From CAYPFY01 sp964410105 (lineage in GTDB: Bacteria; Bacteroidota; Ignavibacteria; UBA10030; SZUA-254), in contig CAYPFY010000021.1 of the NCBI GenBank assembly GCA_964410105.1, positions 1-64,000 on the forward strand: a stretch of DNA of 64,000 bases. The letters are read 5' to 3'. Position 1 is the first letter of the stretch. Each line of letters begins with the position of its first letter. Below are positions 1-9,162 of this stretch, one piece after another. Under the pieces are notes generated by a model. The model ran no database searches. It was not told the origin of the DNA and worked only from the letters and a program-made list of their open reading frames with translations. The position numbers were made by a program, and so were the translations under genes.

Positions 1-47
1 CCTCACACCCCTCACCCGGCAAGTTCAGGAACAGTTTAGCTTGGCGC

Positions 48-2021
48 TCAGCGGACAAGGACCATCTTCCGCACCTGGATGAACGACGGAGCTGCGTCGA
101 TCGGCGAGGCGATTATTCTGACGAAGTAAACCCCGCTTGAGGCCGGATTCCCGGTCGCACCCGAACCGTTCCAGCTCGCCTTATATGATCCCGCGGCCAG
201 CGTGGCATCGGTCAGGGTAGCGACCTCCTGTCCGATGAGGTTGAACACCGTGAGGGACACGCGGCTCGTGGCCGGTATGTCGAACCGAACCTCAGTTGAG
301 GGGTTGAACGGATTCGGATAATTCTGGCCGAGACTGAATGCCGTCGGCAATGAGCTTCCCCGGGCCGCCACGCCAGTCGGCGCGTCGGGGGTAAGGGTTA
401 CCGACGAATTGCTCACCTCGTAGTTATTCGACCCGTCGACGGTATAGGAGGGGGAGTTTGTGGCCGAAAAGCCCTCCTTGTCGGTGACGATGGAGTAGGT
501 TCCGGGCGGGATGTTTTCGAGGTTAAAAGATCCGTCGGGCTCAGTGACGTCAGAACCGGCGATCTGATTTGTCGCCGAGACGGCATAGACGGTTACACCC
601 TGGGCCGGAGGAAGACCCGATGCTTTCCCCAGCGGGGGCGGCGGGTTGGTGTAGACATTGCCCGCTATGCGCGCGAAGCCGGAGCTGGGCGCAGGCACGA
701 CGCAGATGTTTATGGATGATACGTCTCCCGCTATATGGACGCTATCGGCATTCCTCCAGCTCGACACTCCGCACCCGGTCGCGCTGTACCATGCCGGCGC
801 GTAATTCGATATGGGAACTGCCTTCAGGTATACATTCCCCCCGGCGAGGTGAAAGAATGTGAAATTCCCGAGAGAATCCGTCATCCGGAATCTCACCGGG
901 ATCCGCCCCACGGGGCTGCGCCGGAAGAGGATGACGGCCGAGGGGACTCCGTTACCGTTGGAGTCAGCCACCGTTCCGGACAAGGAATTGACGGCCAGTG
1001 GGTTCGGTATCAAGGCGAAATCGATCCCTGATGTATCGCCCGACAGATCGAGCCTGTCGGCATCGAGCGGGGAATATTTGTTCTCGAAGAATTTAGGAAT
1101 ATAGCCCGGCTTAAACGCGATTGCGATCACCGGGAGATGAGCAAGGGCATGCGCGGTAAAACTCCCTGAGGAATCTGTCCGGCCCGCCCAGACAACTCCG
1201 TGCAGCTCGCCCAGTTCCGGGAAGTCGAGCCGTTCGGCGGGAAAACCTCCGAAAAGCCCCGTAATATTTTCGAGCTCCCGGAGAAACCGTGGCGGCCGGA
1301 CCAATGCCACGTATGCATTCCCCAGGCCGTGCCCGGAGACGCTATCGGTGACGGTCCCGCTGACAGTCACCACGAGCGGGATGGGGAGGGCGTGAAGCGC
1401 GAAATCGGCATTGACCGTATCCTGATGAAGGTGAATGACAGTCGCGCTGTCGATCCGCTGCGCATTATCGAACCACTCGCCCATATACCCGAAGCGCTCG
1501 GCGCGGACCAGATATTTGCCGGTATCCAGCGACGCCCAGTATGCACCGCCCGAATCGGTATGAGTGCGTTCTGTCCACATCCCTGCATCGCTGAAAAATC
1601 TCACGACAGCATCCCGGAGAGGAAATCCGGTCACATCGTCCGTGATATGGCCCCGGATCAGACCGCCCGAGGGGTGATCCTTATTTTCGTCGAAACGGAA
1701 TCCGACCGTATCGCTCGGGCCGCTCTCACCGTCTCGGTTCCCTGCGGTGACAAAGTAATGGTAAGAATGGCCGGGATAGACGTACCAGTCGGCGAATTCT
1801 CTGTGAAAAACCTCCGCGACCCGACCAAACGGGGAGTCATCTATCGCCTTATAGATTCTGTAAGCGACGGCGCCGGTCGTCGAATCCCAGTGGAGCTCAG
1901 CTCCGCCGTAGAGACCCGCGTGGACCGAAAGGCCCGCAGGAGGCGGAGGGGCCTGCGAGAACGCGCTGGACGCCCCCAGAAGTACGAATGCAATGATCGA
2001 TGATCGTAGCCACGGTACCAT
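48..2021 (-). CDS. Secreted multi-domain protein with type IX (type A) sorting domain
   Basis: About 657 residues. I place the start at 2021 because a GGGAG ribosome site lies 7 nt upstream and the protein then opens with a clean signal peptide (Arg, a hydrophobic stretch, cleavage near AFSQ-A). The frame can also open 18 nt earlier, at 2039. A fibronectin type III-like domain covers about 25-110. At least three carboxypeptidase-regulatory-like beta-sandwich domains follow (about 120-210, 345-425 and 450-550), recognisable by GTV.DS.G.G and G.Y....GY patterns. The last 95 residues are a type A C-terminal sorting domain (QNYPNPFNPST, SGVYFVRI, QVRKMVLVR), as in the protein at 44382-48776. It is probably exported by Sec, passed through the type IX system and anchored or released at the cell surface. 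No catalytic motif was seen; an adhesive or structural role is inference. Confidence 0.85.
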   Translation of the reverse strand: MVPWLRSSIIAFVLLGASSAFSQAPPPPAGLSVHAGLYGGAELHWDSTTGAVAYRIYKAIDDSPFGRVAEVFHREFADWYVYPGHSYHYFVTAGNRDGESGPSDTVGFRFDENKDHPSGGLIRGHITDDVTGFPLRDAVVRFFSDAGMWTERTHTDSGGAYWASLDTGKYLVRAERFGYMGEWFDNAQRIDSATVIHLHQDTVNADFALHALPIPLVVTVSGTVTDSVSGHGLGNAYVALVRPPRFLRELENITGLFGGFPAERLDFPELGELHGVVWAGRTDSSGSFTAHALAHLPVIAIAFKPGYIPKFFENKYSPLDADRLDLSGDTSGIDFALIPNPLAVNSLSGTVADSNGNGVPSAVILFRRSPVGRIPVRFRMTDSLGNFTFFHLAGGNVYLKAVPISNYAPAWYSATGCGVSSWRNADSVHIAGDVSSINICVVPAPSSGFARIAGNVYTNPPPPLGKASGLPPAQGVTVYAVSATNQIAGSDVTEPDGSFNLENIPPGTYSIVTDKEGFSATNSPSYTVDGSNNYEVSNSSVTLTPDAPTGVAARGSSLPTAFSLGQNYPNPFNPSTEVRFDIPATSRVSLTVFNLIGQEVATLTDATLAAGSYKASWNGSGATGNPASSGVYFVRIIASPIDAAPSFIQVRKMVLVR

Positions 2022-2181
2022 AAATCTGCTCCCGGACATGTGGTTGATAGTGAAACGTCAAAATTGATTTTCCTAATCTCTCAAGGATCTCCATGTCAAG
2101 CAAGCTGTTGTGTCGGATACCTCACAGGGCACATTTTCCCGTGCTCGGCTGGGATTTTGACCTTTTCAGGGGAAAGAAAGT

Positions 2182-2880
2182 TTAACGATAGGTCGGCTTC
2201 TGTGAGTACGGGATGGGATCTTCGATGCCGGCGAGCTGAAAACCACGCAATCTGAGCGCGCAGCTGTCGCAGACGCCGCAAGCGATGTCCTGTGATCTGT
2301 AGCATGACCACGAGAGGTGAAACGGCGCCTGAAGCTCAATGCCCTTCCGGACGATGTCGGGCTTCTTCAAATGGATGATCGGGGTAAGAACCTCGATCGC
2401 CGTATCCGGCTTGGTGCCGAGCCGGATGACGGCATTGAAGGCGTCATAAAATTCCTTTCGGCAGTCGGGATAGCCCGAAGAATCTTCGGCCACTGCGCCG
2501 ATGAAGATTTTCCGGGCCTTCAGAACTTCTCCCCAGCTCACCGCCACCGAGAGAATATTCGCATTCCGGAAGGGCACATACGATGACGGGATGCCGGTCC
2601 TGTGTAGATCTGCGGCGGGGATTTCGGCCGAATCGTCCGTCAGGCTTGATCCGCCGATCTGCTTGAGGTGTTCTATTGCGACGACGAGCCTCCGCTCGAC
2701 CGCGTAGTGATCGCCGATGGCGTGAAATGCCTGCAGCTCCCGGCGTTCGGTCCGTTGTCCGTAATTCAGGTGAAGGAAGGCAAGATGGTGATCCTTCCGG
2801 GCGATCGCTGCTGTCACGCAGCTATCCATTCCGCCGCTCACAAGGACTATAGCAAGGTCGGGAGGCACGCGGGGATTCAC
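2182..2880 (-). CDS. queC: 7-cyano-7-deazaguanine (preQ0) synthase QueC
   Basis: A 232-residue PP-loop ATPase that converts 7-carboxy-7-deazaguanine to preQ0 with ATP and ammonia, in queuosine synthesis in the cytoplasm. The ATP loop SGGMDS lies at about 15-20. Four zinc cysteines occur near the C-terminus (C193, C201, C204, C207), spaced C-x7-C-x2-C-x2-C as in the family. The open frame runs further upstream, but those residues overlap queE in another frame and are not QueC-like. The GTG at 2880 overlaps the queE stop as GTGA and sits just after a G-rich ribosome site, so translation is probably coupled to queE. Length matches the family (220-235). Confidence 0.93.
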   Translation of the reverse strand: MNPRVPPDLAIVLVSGGMDSCVTAAIARKDHHLAFLHLNYGQRTERRELQAFHAIGDHYAVERRLVVAIEHLKQIGGSSLTDDSAEIPAADLHRTGIPSSYVPFRNANILSVAVSWGEVLKARKIFIGAVAEDSSGYPDCRKEFYDAFNAVIRLGTKPDTAIEVLTPIIHLKKPDIVRKGIELQAPFHLSWSCYRSQDIACGVCDSCALRLRGFQLAGIEDPIPYSQKPTYR

Positions 2881-3536
2881 ACCCCCCGCGTCTCGGGGTG
2901 CCAGATATACTTGTGGAGCTGCAGCTGAAGGCGCGCATCCAGCTTGTCCTCGAGAATCCATTCCGCCAGATCTGCCGGCGCGAGTTCGCCGAAAACGGGG
3001 GACATGAGGATGGGACATTTCTGATCGAGCCGGTGCTCGAGAATCATCCGTTTGGACCAGTCGTAATCTTCCCGGTTCCCTATCACAAATTTTACTTCGT
3101 CCTTCTCGTTCAGAAATTGCGCATTGTCCCAAAGATTCTTTTTCATCATCTTGCTCGAAGGGCATTTGAAATCGACGATTCGCTTCACCCGCGGATCGAC
3201 CGGGCTTATATCGAGGCTTCCGCCCGTCTCGATCAGAACCTCATAGCCCTCATCGCATAACCGACGCATGAGACCGTGGACATTGGGCTGGTAGAGGGGT
3301 TCGCCCCCGGTGATTTCCACCATCCTGCATCCGTACGAGCGCACCTTCGAGAGGATCTCATCGGTCGACATTTCCTTCCCTTCTTCAAAGGCATATTCGG
3401 TGTCGCAGTAGGAGCAGCGGAGATTGCAATAGGTGAGCCGCACGAAAGTGCAGGGGCGGCCCATACGGCTGGACTCCCCCTGAATGCTGAAAAAAATTTC
3501 GTTGATGACGAGACTGTCACCACGACGCGTAATCAT
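2877..3536 (-). CDS. queE: 7-carboxy-7-deazaguanine synthase QueE (radical SAM)
   Basis: A 219-residue radical SAM enzyme that contracts 6-carboxytetrahydropterin to 7-carboxy-7-deazaguanine, the step before QueC. The 4Fe-4S cluster motif is C37-x3-C41-x2-C44, preceded by the family signature FSIQGES. The SAM-contacting GGEP lies at 77-80. It is the first gene of a two-gene unit and its stop overlaps the queC start by 4 nt. No clear ribosome site precedes the ATG at 3536. queD and queF are not in the window, so the rest of the pathway must lie elsewhere or be salvaged. Confidence 0.94.
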   Translation of the reverse strand: MITRRGDSLVINEIFFSIQGESSRMGRPCTFVRLTYCNLRCSYCDTEYAFEEGKEMSTDEILSKVRSYGCRMVEITGGEPLYQPNVHGLMRRLCDEGYEVLIETGGSLDISPVDPRVKRIVDFKCPSSKMMKKNLWDNAQFLNEKDEVKFVIGNREDYDWSKRMILEHRLDQKCPILMSPVFGELAPADLAEWILEDKLDARLQLQLHKYIWHPETRGV

Positions 3537-3631
3537 GCAGGAATATCACTAAATCAGGAAAAAGAAACAAGAAATGCGCTCTCCGGGCCGGGGGCGCCAT
3601 GCCCTCACGGCGGACCAGAAGTGACGAAGGA

Positions 3632-4651
3632 TCAGCAGATGTCGACCGGTTTTTTCCGCAGAAGTCCTCGAGCCATGCCTGCGAGGCTCCCGACAAAGCA
3701 GACGACATGATCGATGAAAAGAAAAGGGATCATGACGACCATCGCGAAGAGTCCGCGGACCTGTTCGAGATAGTTAAGGAAGCGGATGTTCATGATAAGG
3801 TAAAAGCCGGAAGCGCAGGCCGCGAGCCACGGCGGGAGGAATGAGAGGGCCGCCGATGCGACTATGCCGAGCAGAATGACGGAGTAAATCGTGGAGAGAA
3901 CGAATGTGGGATAGACGTTGACGAATCCGCTTGTGAGCGAATGGGCGGTCTCTCCGAAGCGCATGGAAAGCTCGGCAAATCCCAGGCTCCGGTGGTATTC
4001 GTTCTTAATGAAGGATCGAAGCGTATAGTGTTTAAGATGTTCGACTTCGATATCCATGTTGAGTACGATCGCGAGCTTTGCGCGTGCGAATCTTTTCCCC
4101 AGCTCAATATCGTCGTGGCCGTGGCGCGCGAGGAGCTCGGCATTGAATCCTCCCAGTTTCTCGAAGGCGGGGCGCTTGATGCCGGAGATCGCCCCGAAGA
4201 GCCAGTCGATTGCCGGCGGGCTTTTAATATACGAATACCGGACCCAGAGATTTTTGTACTGGCTCACATACGACTCATGACGGTGTTTGGCGGTATAAAT
4301 CCCGACGACGGCATCGATCGACTCATCGTCCAGCGTCTCCACGATCCCGAGAAGAGTCTCGCGGCCGATGATGATGTCTGAATCCAGGAATACGAACACA
4401 TCGCCGCGTGCGCGGCGAGATCCTGTGTTTCGTGCTGCGTTCGCGCCGTTGGCTTCGCCCGCTTCGACAAGCTCGCACTGGTAGCGGCGGGCAATTTCCG
4501 TGCTCCCGTCAGTCGAGTGGTCGTCGACGACGATGACCTCAAAATTCTTGTAGTAGGATCGCCTGATTGAGCGGAGGCAGTTGTCGAGCGTCCCGCTTCC
4601 GTTTTTGACCGGTATGATGATCGAAACGAGGGGATTATAGCTGCTGTTCAT
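3632..4651 (-). CDS. Family 2 glycosyltransferase with C-terminal membrane segments
   Basis: 339 residues. The N-terminal GT-A domain opens with SIIIPVKNGSG, has VVDDHSTDGS for the nucleotide-sugar site, a DSD metal motif (FLDSDI) and a GHDDIELG acceptor-site acidic motif. About 245-335 is hydrophobic and probably forms two or three membrane helices, so the catalytic domain would face the cytoplasm at the inner membrane. The 3' end of the next upstream gene (4635) overlaps its start by 17 nt, so the two are co-transcribed. It is the last gene of the polysaccharide locus. Donor and acceptor cannot be told from sequence. Confidence 0.88.
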   Translation of the reverse strand: MNSSYNPLVSIIIPVKNGSGTLDNCLRSIRRSYYKNFEVIVVDDHSTDGSTEIARRYQCELVEAGEANGANAARNTGSRRARGDVFVFLDSDIIIGRETLLGIVETLDDESIDAVVGIYTAKHRHESYVSQYKNLWVRYSYIKSPPAIDWLFGAISGIKRPAFEKLGGFNAELLARHGHDDIELGKRFARAKLAIVLNMDIEVEHLKHYTLRSFIKNEYHRSLGFAELSMRFGETAHSLTSGFVNVYPTFVLSTIYSVILLGIVASAALSFLPPWLAACASGFYLIMNIRFLNYLEQVRGLFAMVVMIPFLFIDHVVCFVGSLAGMARGLLRKKPVDIC

Positions 4652-6122
4652 GAACCTGTTCCTCTATTTCTACCGATTGGCCCACCCATGCCGCCGCAAA
4701 CCCAGCAAAAACCGGGAGCAACGGGATATGAAACCGGTGGGAACCGAAATACGCGAGATAGAACGCCGTCACGGCAAAGCAGAAAAAGATAAGAAAATAT
4801 TCGTTCATCCCAAGTTTTTTCCTGTTAGAGATCAGATACGAGATTCCGAATACGAGAATCATGTAATAACTCAGATTACCGATCACAACGGCGGCAGCGG
4901 CGGCGGTCCAGGGAGGCTCAGTCTGAGTCTTCACGCAGGACAAAAGGATGCCGCTGTCGTCCCGGTGGTAGAGATGAAAGAGCTTTTTCACCGCGAGGAG
5001 GGCTACCTTTCCGGGGTTTGACCGAATCCAACGGAACCCGGCGGCATAGGCCTGGCTGCTTTGTTCGGCCTCATTTCCAGAAAGCGCTGGGCCCGCGGGA
5101 GTCATATAGTAACCCGTTGCATCCGGATTGTTTCCGATGAGGAAATTGATCCCGCCGTTCGTGGAAACAGGGACGAACCTGCCGAAGAGCGAGTAGTTCC
5201 GGAGAATGTTGGGGACTAGCACGAGGAGGGAAAAGACACAAATGACCGATACTCTGAGAGCCCATCGGGGAGCAGGGCGGACCAGCCATGCGAAGGTCAG
5301 TGCCACGGGGATGAGAAGGCCGATGGGACGGGTCAACGCCGCAATTCCTGTCACGGTGCCAATCAGCACGTCCGCCAGCGAGTTTTTGTACTCGGACGAT
5401 CTCACGATCAGCCAGATGGCAAGGGTGATGAAGAATGTTGCTGTAATTTCGGAAACAATAATTCCGACGTAGGCAACAAGAGTCACCCCGAGGGCAAGAA
5501 AGAGGGCGGCGCATCGCCCCGTTTTCTCCCCCCAGATCCTGCGGGAACTATCGTAAACAAGGATGACCGTGGCAAGGCTCAAGACGAGATTCAGGAGGCT
5601 GCTGGCGATGAGGCTGTCGCCAGCCAACCTGATGCAGACGGCCAGAATCGCCGGATATCCTATCGGGAGGAACGATGTGGGGGTCCCATCCGACCAGACA
5701 AAACCCTTACCCTCGGAGATGCTTCTGGCCAGTTGCTGGTACCAGATCCCGTCTGCCCAGGGCAAAGAGGTGAAGCTGAGCATCCATCCTATCCTGACCG
5801 CCAGCGCCGCAAGCAGCGCCAGCAAAATAAAGGACCTCGTTGGAATTGAGAAGCACCATTCCAGCAATCTTGGCATTCGGGAATAGATGAAGAGAAGTAT
5901 CCGGAAAATCACAGCGCCGATGATCAATCCGGCGGGTAGATGATCGAGGAGGTGTCGATACAGGTTCTGCCATTCGGCCTCATCCGTGTGAATGAGACCC
6001 CTCAACATCTGCTCAAGCGTGGGGAGCGTGGTCATGGCCGCCGCGCAGAGGATGCAGGCAAATGAGGAGCCTGAAAGGAGAATACGCACGGTCCGTGATT
6101 GAGGGGAGTGATGCCTGATCAC
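4635..6122 (-). CDS. Polytopic GT-C (PMT/ArnT-like) glycosyltransferase
   Basis: 495 residues with roughly 11-12 predicted membrane helices. The first large loop has PWADGIWYQQLARSI, with Asp124 in the place of the catalytic aspartate of dolichyl/undecaprenyl-phosphate sugar transferases of the GT39/ArnT type. A GFVWSDGTPTSFLPIGYP stretch follows, the usual context in that family. Such enzymes use polyprenyl-phosphate sugars on the outer face of the inner membrane. The start overlaps the end of the FAD oxidoreductase gene as ATGA (6119-6122), so the two are translationally coupled. Acceptor unknown. Confidence 0.8.
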   Translation of the reverse strand: MIRHHSPQSRTVRILLSGSSFACILCAAAMTTLPTLEQMLRGLIHTDEAEWQNLYRHLLDHLPAGLIIGAVIFRILLFIYSRMPRLLEWCFSIPTRSFILLALLAALAVRIGWMLSFTSLPWADGIWYQQLARSISEGKGFVWSDGTPTSFLPIGYPAILAVCIRLAGDSLIASSLLNLVLSLATVILVYDSSRRIWGEKTGRCAALFLALGVTLVAYVGIIVSEITATFFITLAIWLIVRSSEYKNSLADVLIGTVTGIAALTRPIGLLIPVALTFAWLVRPAPRWALRVSVICVFSLLVLVPNILRNYSLFGRFVPVSTNGGINFLIGNNPDATGYYMTPAGPALSGNEAEQSSQAYAAGFRWIRSNPGKVALLAVKKLFHLYHRDDSGILLSCVKTQTEPPWTAAAAAVVIGNLSYYMILVFGISYLISNRKKLGMNEYFLIFFCFAVTAFYLAYFGSHRFHIPLLPVFAGFAAAWVGQSVEIEEQVHEQQL

Positions 6123-7255
6123 GTGTGATCCAGGATTCGCAGTGCTTCGCGGGCTATCTCACGGGCGCAGGTGAGGCCGGGAGACTCGATGCCGATGAGA
6201 TTCACCAGGCGCGGGAGCCCCTTCCCGCTCTCCTCGCTGATCACAAAGTCCTTGAAAAATTCGGCGGATCCTGCCCGTTTGGGACGGACGCCGACCTGAT
6301 CGGGCGACAGGTCGCCGGGCAGGAGCTCCGGGAAATACCGCCGGGCGGCCGCATAGAAACTGTCGCGGCGGCTGTCGTCGAAGGCGTACCATGAGGACTC
6401 GGGGAAATCGGAGTTGAGAAATTCAGCGTCGGGCCCCAGTTTGCACCTCCCGGCCATATCGATCGTGACATGAATTCCGGCTCCGACGAGATTTTTCATG
6501 GGGACAGGGTAAATCAGCCGGGTGATCAGCGAGCCTTTCGATGCGGACAGCGAGTAGTAGTGGCCCCTGTTGAGGTGAAGCCTGTAGCCGGCGCGATCAA
6601 TGTCGATGCCGAATATCTGGGCGATCCGGTCGGCGTGCAATCCTGCAGAGTTTATGACCGACCGGACGGAGATTGTTTCCTCCCTGCCGCGGTCATCCCT
6701 CACCCGGATGGAGTAGTGGTCGGACCGGAATTCCGCCGCAAGCACTTCATGCCGGAAGATGATATCGGCCCCGCGTTCGTGAGCCGCGTGGTAATAGGCT
6801 TTCATGAGCCCGTGGGAGTCGATGACGCCCGTTGAGGGCACCGAGAGAGCCGAACGGCAGATAATGTGTGGCTCCATTCTGGCAGCTGTTTTTCGGTCTA
6901 TGATCTCCAGGCCCCGGACTCCATTGGCAACGCCCTGGTTCAGGAGGCGTTCAAGCTCAGATTCCTCCCCTTCGGACACTGCCACAATGAGTTTACCGCA
7001 CTTTTTGTGCCACACACTCAATCCTCGGCAGTCGGAGTAGGTCGTGAGGTTGCCGGCCACGCAGAGGCGAGCCTTGAGCGAACCGGGCGGGTAGTAAACT
7101 CCTGAATGAACAACCTCGCTGTTCCTGCTGCTCGTTTCCCGGCCGAACGAGGAGTGCCGCTCGATGAGAAGAGTCGACTTATTCAAGCCTGCGCCTTCCA
7201 TTGCGCACGCCAGACCGACGATCCCTCCGCCGATGACGAGGAGATCGGCGTTCAT
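6119..7255 (-). CDS. FAD-dependent oxidoreductase, LhgO (L-2-hydroxyacid oxidase)-like
   Basis: 378 residues of the DAO/LhgO fold. The FAD-binding GGGIVGLA lies at about 9-16, followed by E.......S.RNSEVVHSGVYYPPGSLKA, the signature of L-2-hydroxyglutarate oxidases. LhgO oxidises L-2-hydroxyglutarate to 2-oxoglutarate and passes electrons to the membrane quinone pool. Its placement is odd: it sits between two glycosyltransferase genes and overlaps both by 4 nt. That suggests either a paralogue acting on a sugar-derived hydroxyacid in this pathway or chance inclusion of a metabolic gene. The family is clear; the substrate is not. Confidence 0.82.
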   Translation of the reverse strand: MNADLLVIGGGIVGLACAMEGAGLNKSTLLIERHSSFGRETSSRNSEVVHSGVYYPPGSLKARLCVAGNLTTYSDCRGLSVWHKKCGKLIVAVSEGEESELERLLNQGVANGVRGLEIIDRKTAARMEPHIICRSALSVPSTGVIDSHGLMKAYYHAAHERGADIIFRHEVLAAEFRSDHYSIRVRDDRGREETISVRSVINSAGLHADRIAQIFGIDIDRAGYRLHLNRGHYYSLSASKGSLITRLIYPVPMKNLVGAGIHVTIDMAGRCKLGPDAEFLNSDFPESSWYAFDDSRRDSFYAAARRYFPELLPGDLSPDQVGVRPKRAGSAEFFKDFVISEESGKGLPRLVNLIGIESPGLTCAREIAREALRILDHT

Positions 7256-8079
7256 CTCCCCCGCGATGCCCCGAACATTTTCCGGGTTTTCGATCCCGGC
7301 ATGAGGAGAATATTTTTGAAAAAGGAGAGGAAAATCGCTCCGATGAACGATGCCACGTACCGGTAGAAACGAAGGTGCCCCGGGGTGCCCCAGAATCTCA
7401 TCGAGACGCGCTGCAGCTCCCAGATCGAGGGAGGAATAGCCCTCTGCAGGGTCGACCCAGTCTTCGATTCGGGGTGGAGCCTGTAGGACGAGAGGACTGT
7501 GGGAACGTACCGAGCGTTATAATTGAGAAGGAGGCGGATAAAAAATTCATGATCCAGCGTGAAGCGGAGAGACTCGTCCAGGAACCCCACCTTCTCAAAG
7601 ACCGTGCGGCGAAAAAAGAAGGAGGGCTGGGCATAGTCATATTTCCACCGCCAGTAGCGTATGAATTCCTCTGCTGAAATTCCGCGAGGGACAATTTCAC
7701 GCAGAAAACTTCCCGAGCCGTCGATTTCAAACCCCTTGCCGTAGATAATGCTCGTCGATGGATCGGCAAAATGCTTTGATACGGTGTGAAAAGCGCCGGC
7801 GGCATACAGATCGTCGGCATTCAACCACCCGATGATTTCGCCGGTTGCCGTCCGGAAGCCCTTATTGAGCGCATGCGCCTGTCCGCGGTCCTTTTCCGAC
7901 GTCCACAAGAGGTGGCCATATCTGCGGAGGATTGTAAGAGTCCCGTCCGAGGATTCCCCGTCGACGACGATATGCTCGAACGACGGATAATCCTGGTCGA
8001 GAACGCTTCTGATATTATCTTCGAGGAATTGCGCTTGATTGAATGAGGGCGTGACGATGGAGATCTTAGGGGGCGGCAT
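7252..8079 (-). CDS. Family 2 glycosyltransferase (WcaA-like)
   Basis: 275 residues. GT-A motifs are SIVTPSFNQ at the N-terminus, DGESSDGT, WTSEKDRGQ.HA.NKG and a GWLNADD metal site. One hydrophobic stretch near the C-terminus may touch the membrane. It is clearly a paralogue of the enzyme at 28380-29216: both carry SEKDRGQ and IGW.N.DD, and lengths match. The start lies inside the 3' end of fcl (14-nt overlap), so it is in the fcl-gmd transcript and may transfer fucose, which is inference. Confidence 0.88.
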   Translation of the reverse strand: MPPPKISIVTPSFNQAQFLEDNIRSVLDQDYPSFEHIVVDGESSDGTLTILRRYGHLLWTSEKDRGQAHALNKGFRTATGEIIGWLNADDLYAAGAFHTVSKHFADPSTSIIYGKGFEIDGSGSFLREIVPRGISAEEFIRYWRWKYDYAQPSFFFRRTVFEKVGFLDESLRFTLDHEFFIRLLLNYNARYVPTVLSSYRLHPESKTGSTLQRAIPPSIWELQRVSMRFWGTPGHLRFYRYVASFIGAIFLSFFKNILLMPGSKTRKMFGASRGR

Positions 8080-9151
8080 GCTGGACGTGGTGTCTTGCTG
8101 CGGCGTACCAGGCGACCAATCCTTTCAAACCTTCATCGAAGGAGATCCGAGCTTTCCACTTCAGGGAAGAGAGCCGGGAGACGTCGAGGAGTTTTCTCGG
8201 CGTGCCGTCGGGTTTCGTGCCGTCGTACACGATATTTCCCGTGAACCCTGACAACGACTTAACTGTGGATGCGATGTCGGCTATGGTTCTGTCAAGGCCG
8301 GTGCCGACATTGATCAGCTCTCCGATCTCCCGGTGGTTATAATTGTTCATGAGATAGAGGAGCGCATCGGCGAGATCATCGACATGCAGAAATTCCCGGT
8401 AGGGCGCGCCTGTGCCCCAGAGGACAACCGATTCAGCGGTGATGCCGAGCTGCCTCAGGGCGGCGGCGGCCGATGCGATGTCGCCGGGACGAAGCGTTTG
8501 GTCGAGTCCGAATCCGATCGCAGAGCGCTGCAGATCATCGAGGATACCTCTTTCGTCCTGCTCCCGGAGAAGGCGCGCGAGGTAAAATTTCCGGATCATC
8601 GCGGCGAGGACGTGTGAGACCTCCAGGTCGAAATTATCGTTCGGCCCGTAGAGATTCGTCGGCATCGCCGAGATATAGTCGGTCCCGTACTGCTCGTTGT
8701 AATACCGGCACAGTTTGATCGCCGCTATCTTGGCGATCGCATACGGTTCATTGGTCTGCTCGAGGAGACCGGACAGGAGGTATTCCTCCTTCATCGGCTG
8801 GGGTGCGAGTTTGGGATAGATGCAGGAGGAGCCGAGATTGAGGAGTTTCTTGACCTTGGTGCGAAACGCGGCGTTGATGACATTCGCTGCGATCGTGAGA
8901 TTATCGTAGATGAATTCCGCTTTGTAGGTATTGTTGGCAAGGATGCCCCCCACTTTCGCTGCGCTCAGAAAGACATAATCGGGGCTATATTTTTTGAAAA
9001 ACGCCTCGACAGGTTCCTGGCGCCGGAGATCGAGTTCTTCCCGCGTTGCGGTGAGGAGATTCGTATATCCCTCGAGGCGGAGCTTCCGGATCAAGGCGGA
9101 GCCCACGAGCCCGCGGTGTCCCGCGACGAATATTTTTGAATTTTTTTCCAC
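8066..9151 (-). CDS. fcl: GDP-L-fucose synthase
   Basis: 361 residues. This short-chain dehydrogenase-type epimerase/reductase makes GDP-L-fucose from the product of Gmd with NADPH. The nucleotide loop is AGHRGLVGS (10-18). The catalytic triad is Ser108/109 in LGSSCIYP with Tyr137-x3-Lys141 in EPYAIAK. It is about 40 residues longer than the E. coli enzyme because of an insertion around 195-235, before the conserved WGTG.P.REFLHVDDLA. From memory, many Bacteroidota homologues carry a similar insertion. It lies 11 nt downstream of gmd. Confidence 0.93.
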   Translation of the reverse strand: MEKNSKIFVAGHRGLVGSALIRKLRLEGYTNLLTATREELDLRRQEPVEAFFKKYSPDYVFLSAAKVGGILANNTYKAEFIYDNLTIAANVINAAFRTKVKKLLNLGSSCIYPKLAPQPMKEEYLLSGLLEQTNEPYAIAKIAAIKLCRYYNEQYGTDYISAMPTNLYGPNDNFDLEVSHVLAAMIRKFYLARLLREQDERGILDDLQRSAIGFGLDQTLRPGDIASAAAALRQLGITAESVVLWGTGAPYREFLHVDDLADALLYLMNNYNHREIGELINVGTGLDRTIADIASTVKSLSGFTGNIVYDGTKPDGTPRKLLDVSRLSSLKWKARISFDEGLKGLVAWYAAARHHVQHAAP

Positions 9152-9162
9152 AACCTCCGAGT

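Noticed and set aside
1200..2003. Plus-strand 267-codon open frame
   Set aside because: Antisense shadow of the secreted protein gene at 48-2021, with no recognisable domain; long antisense frames are frequent here because of codon bias.
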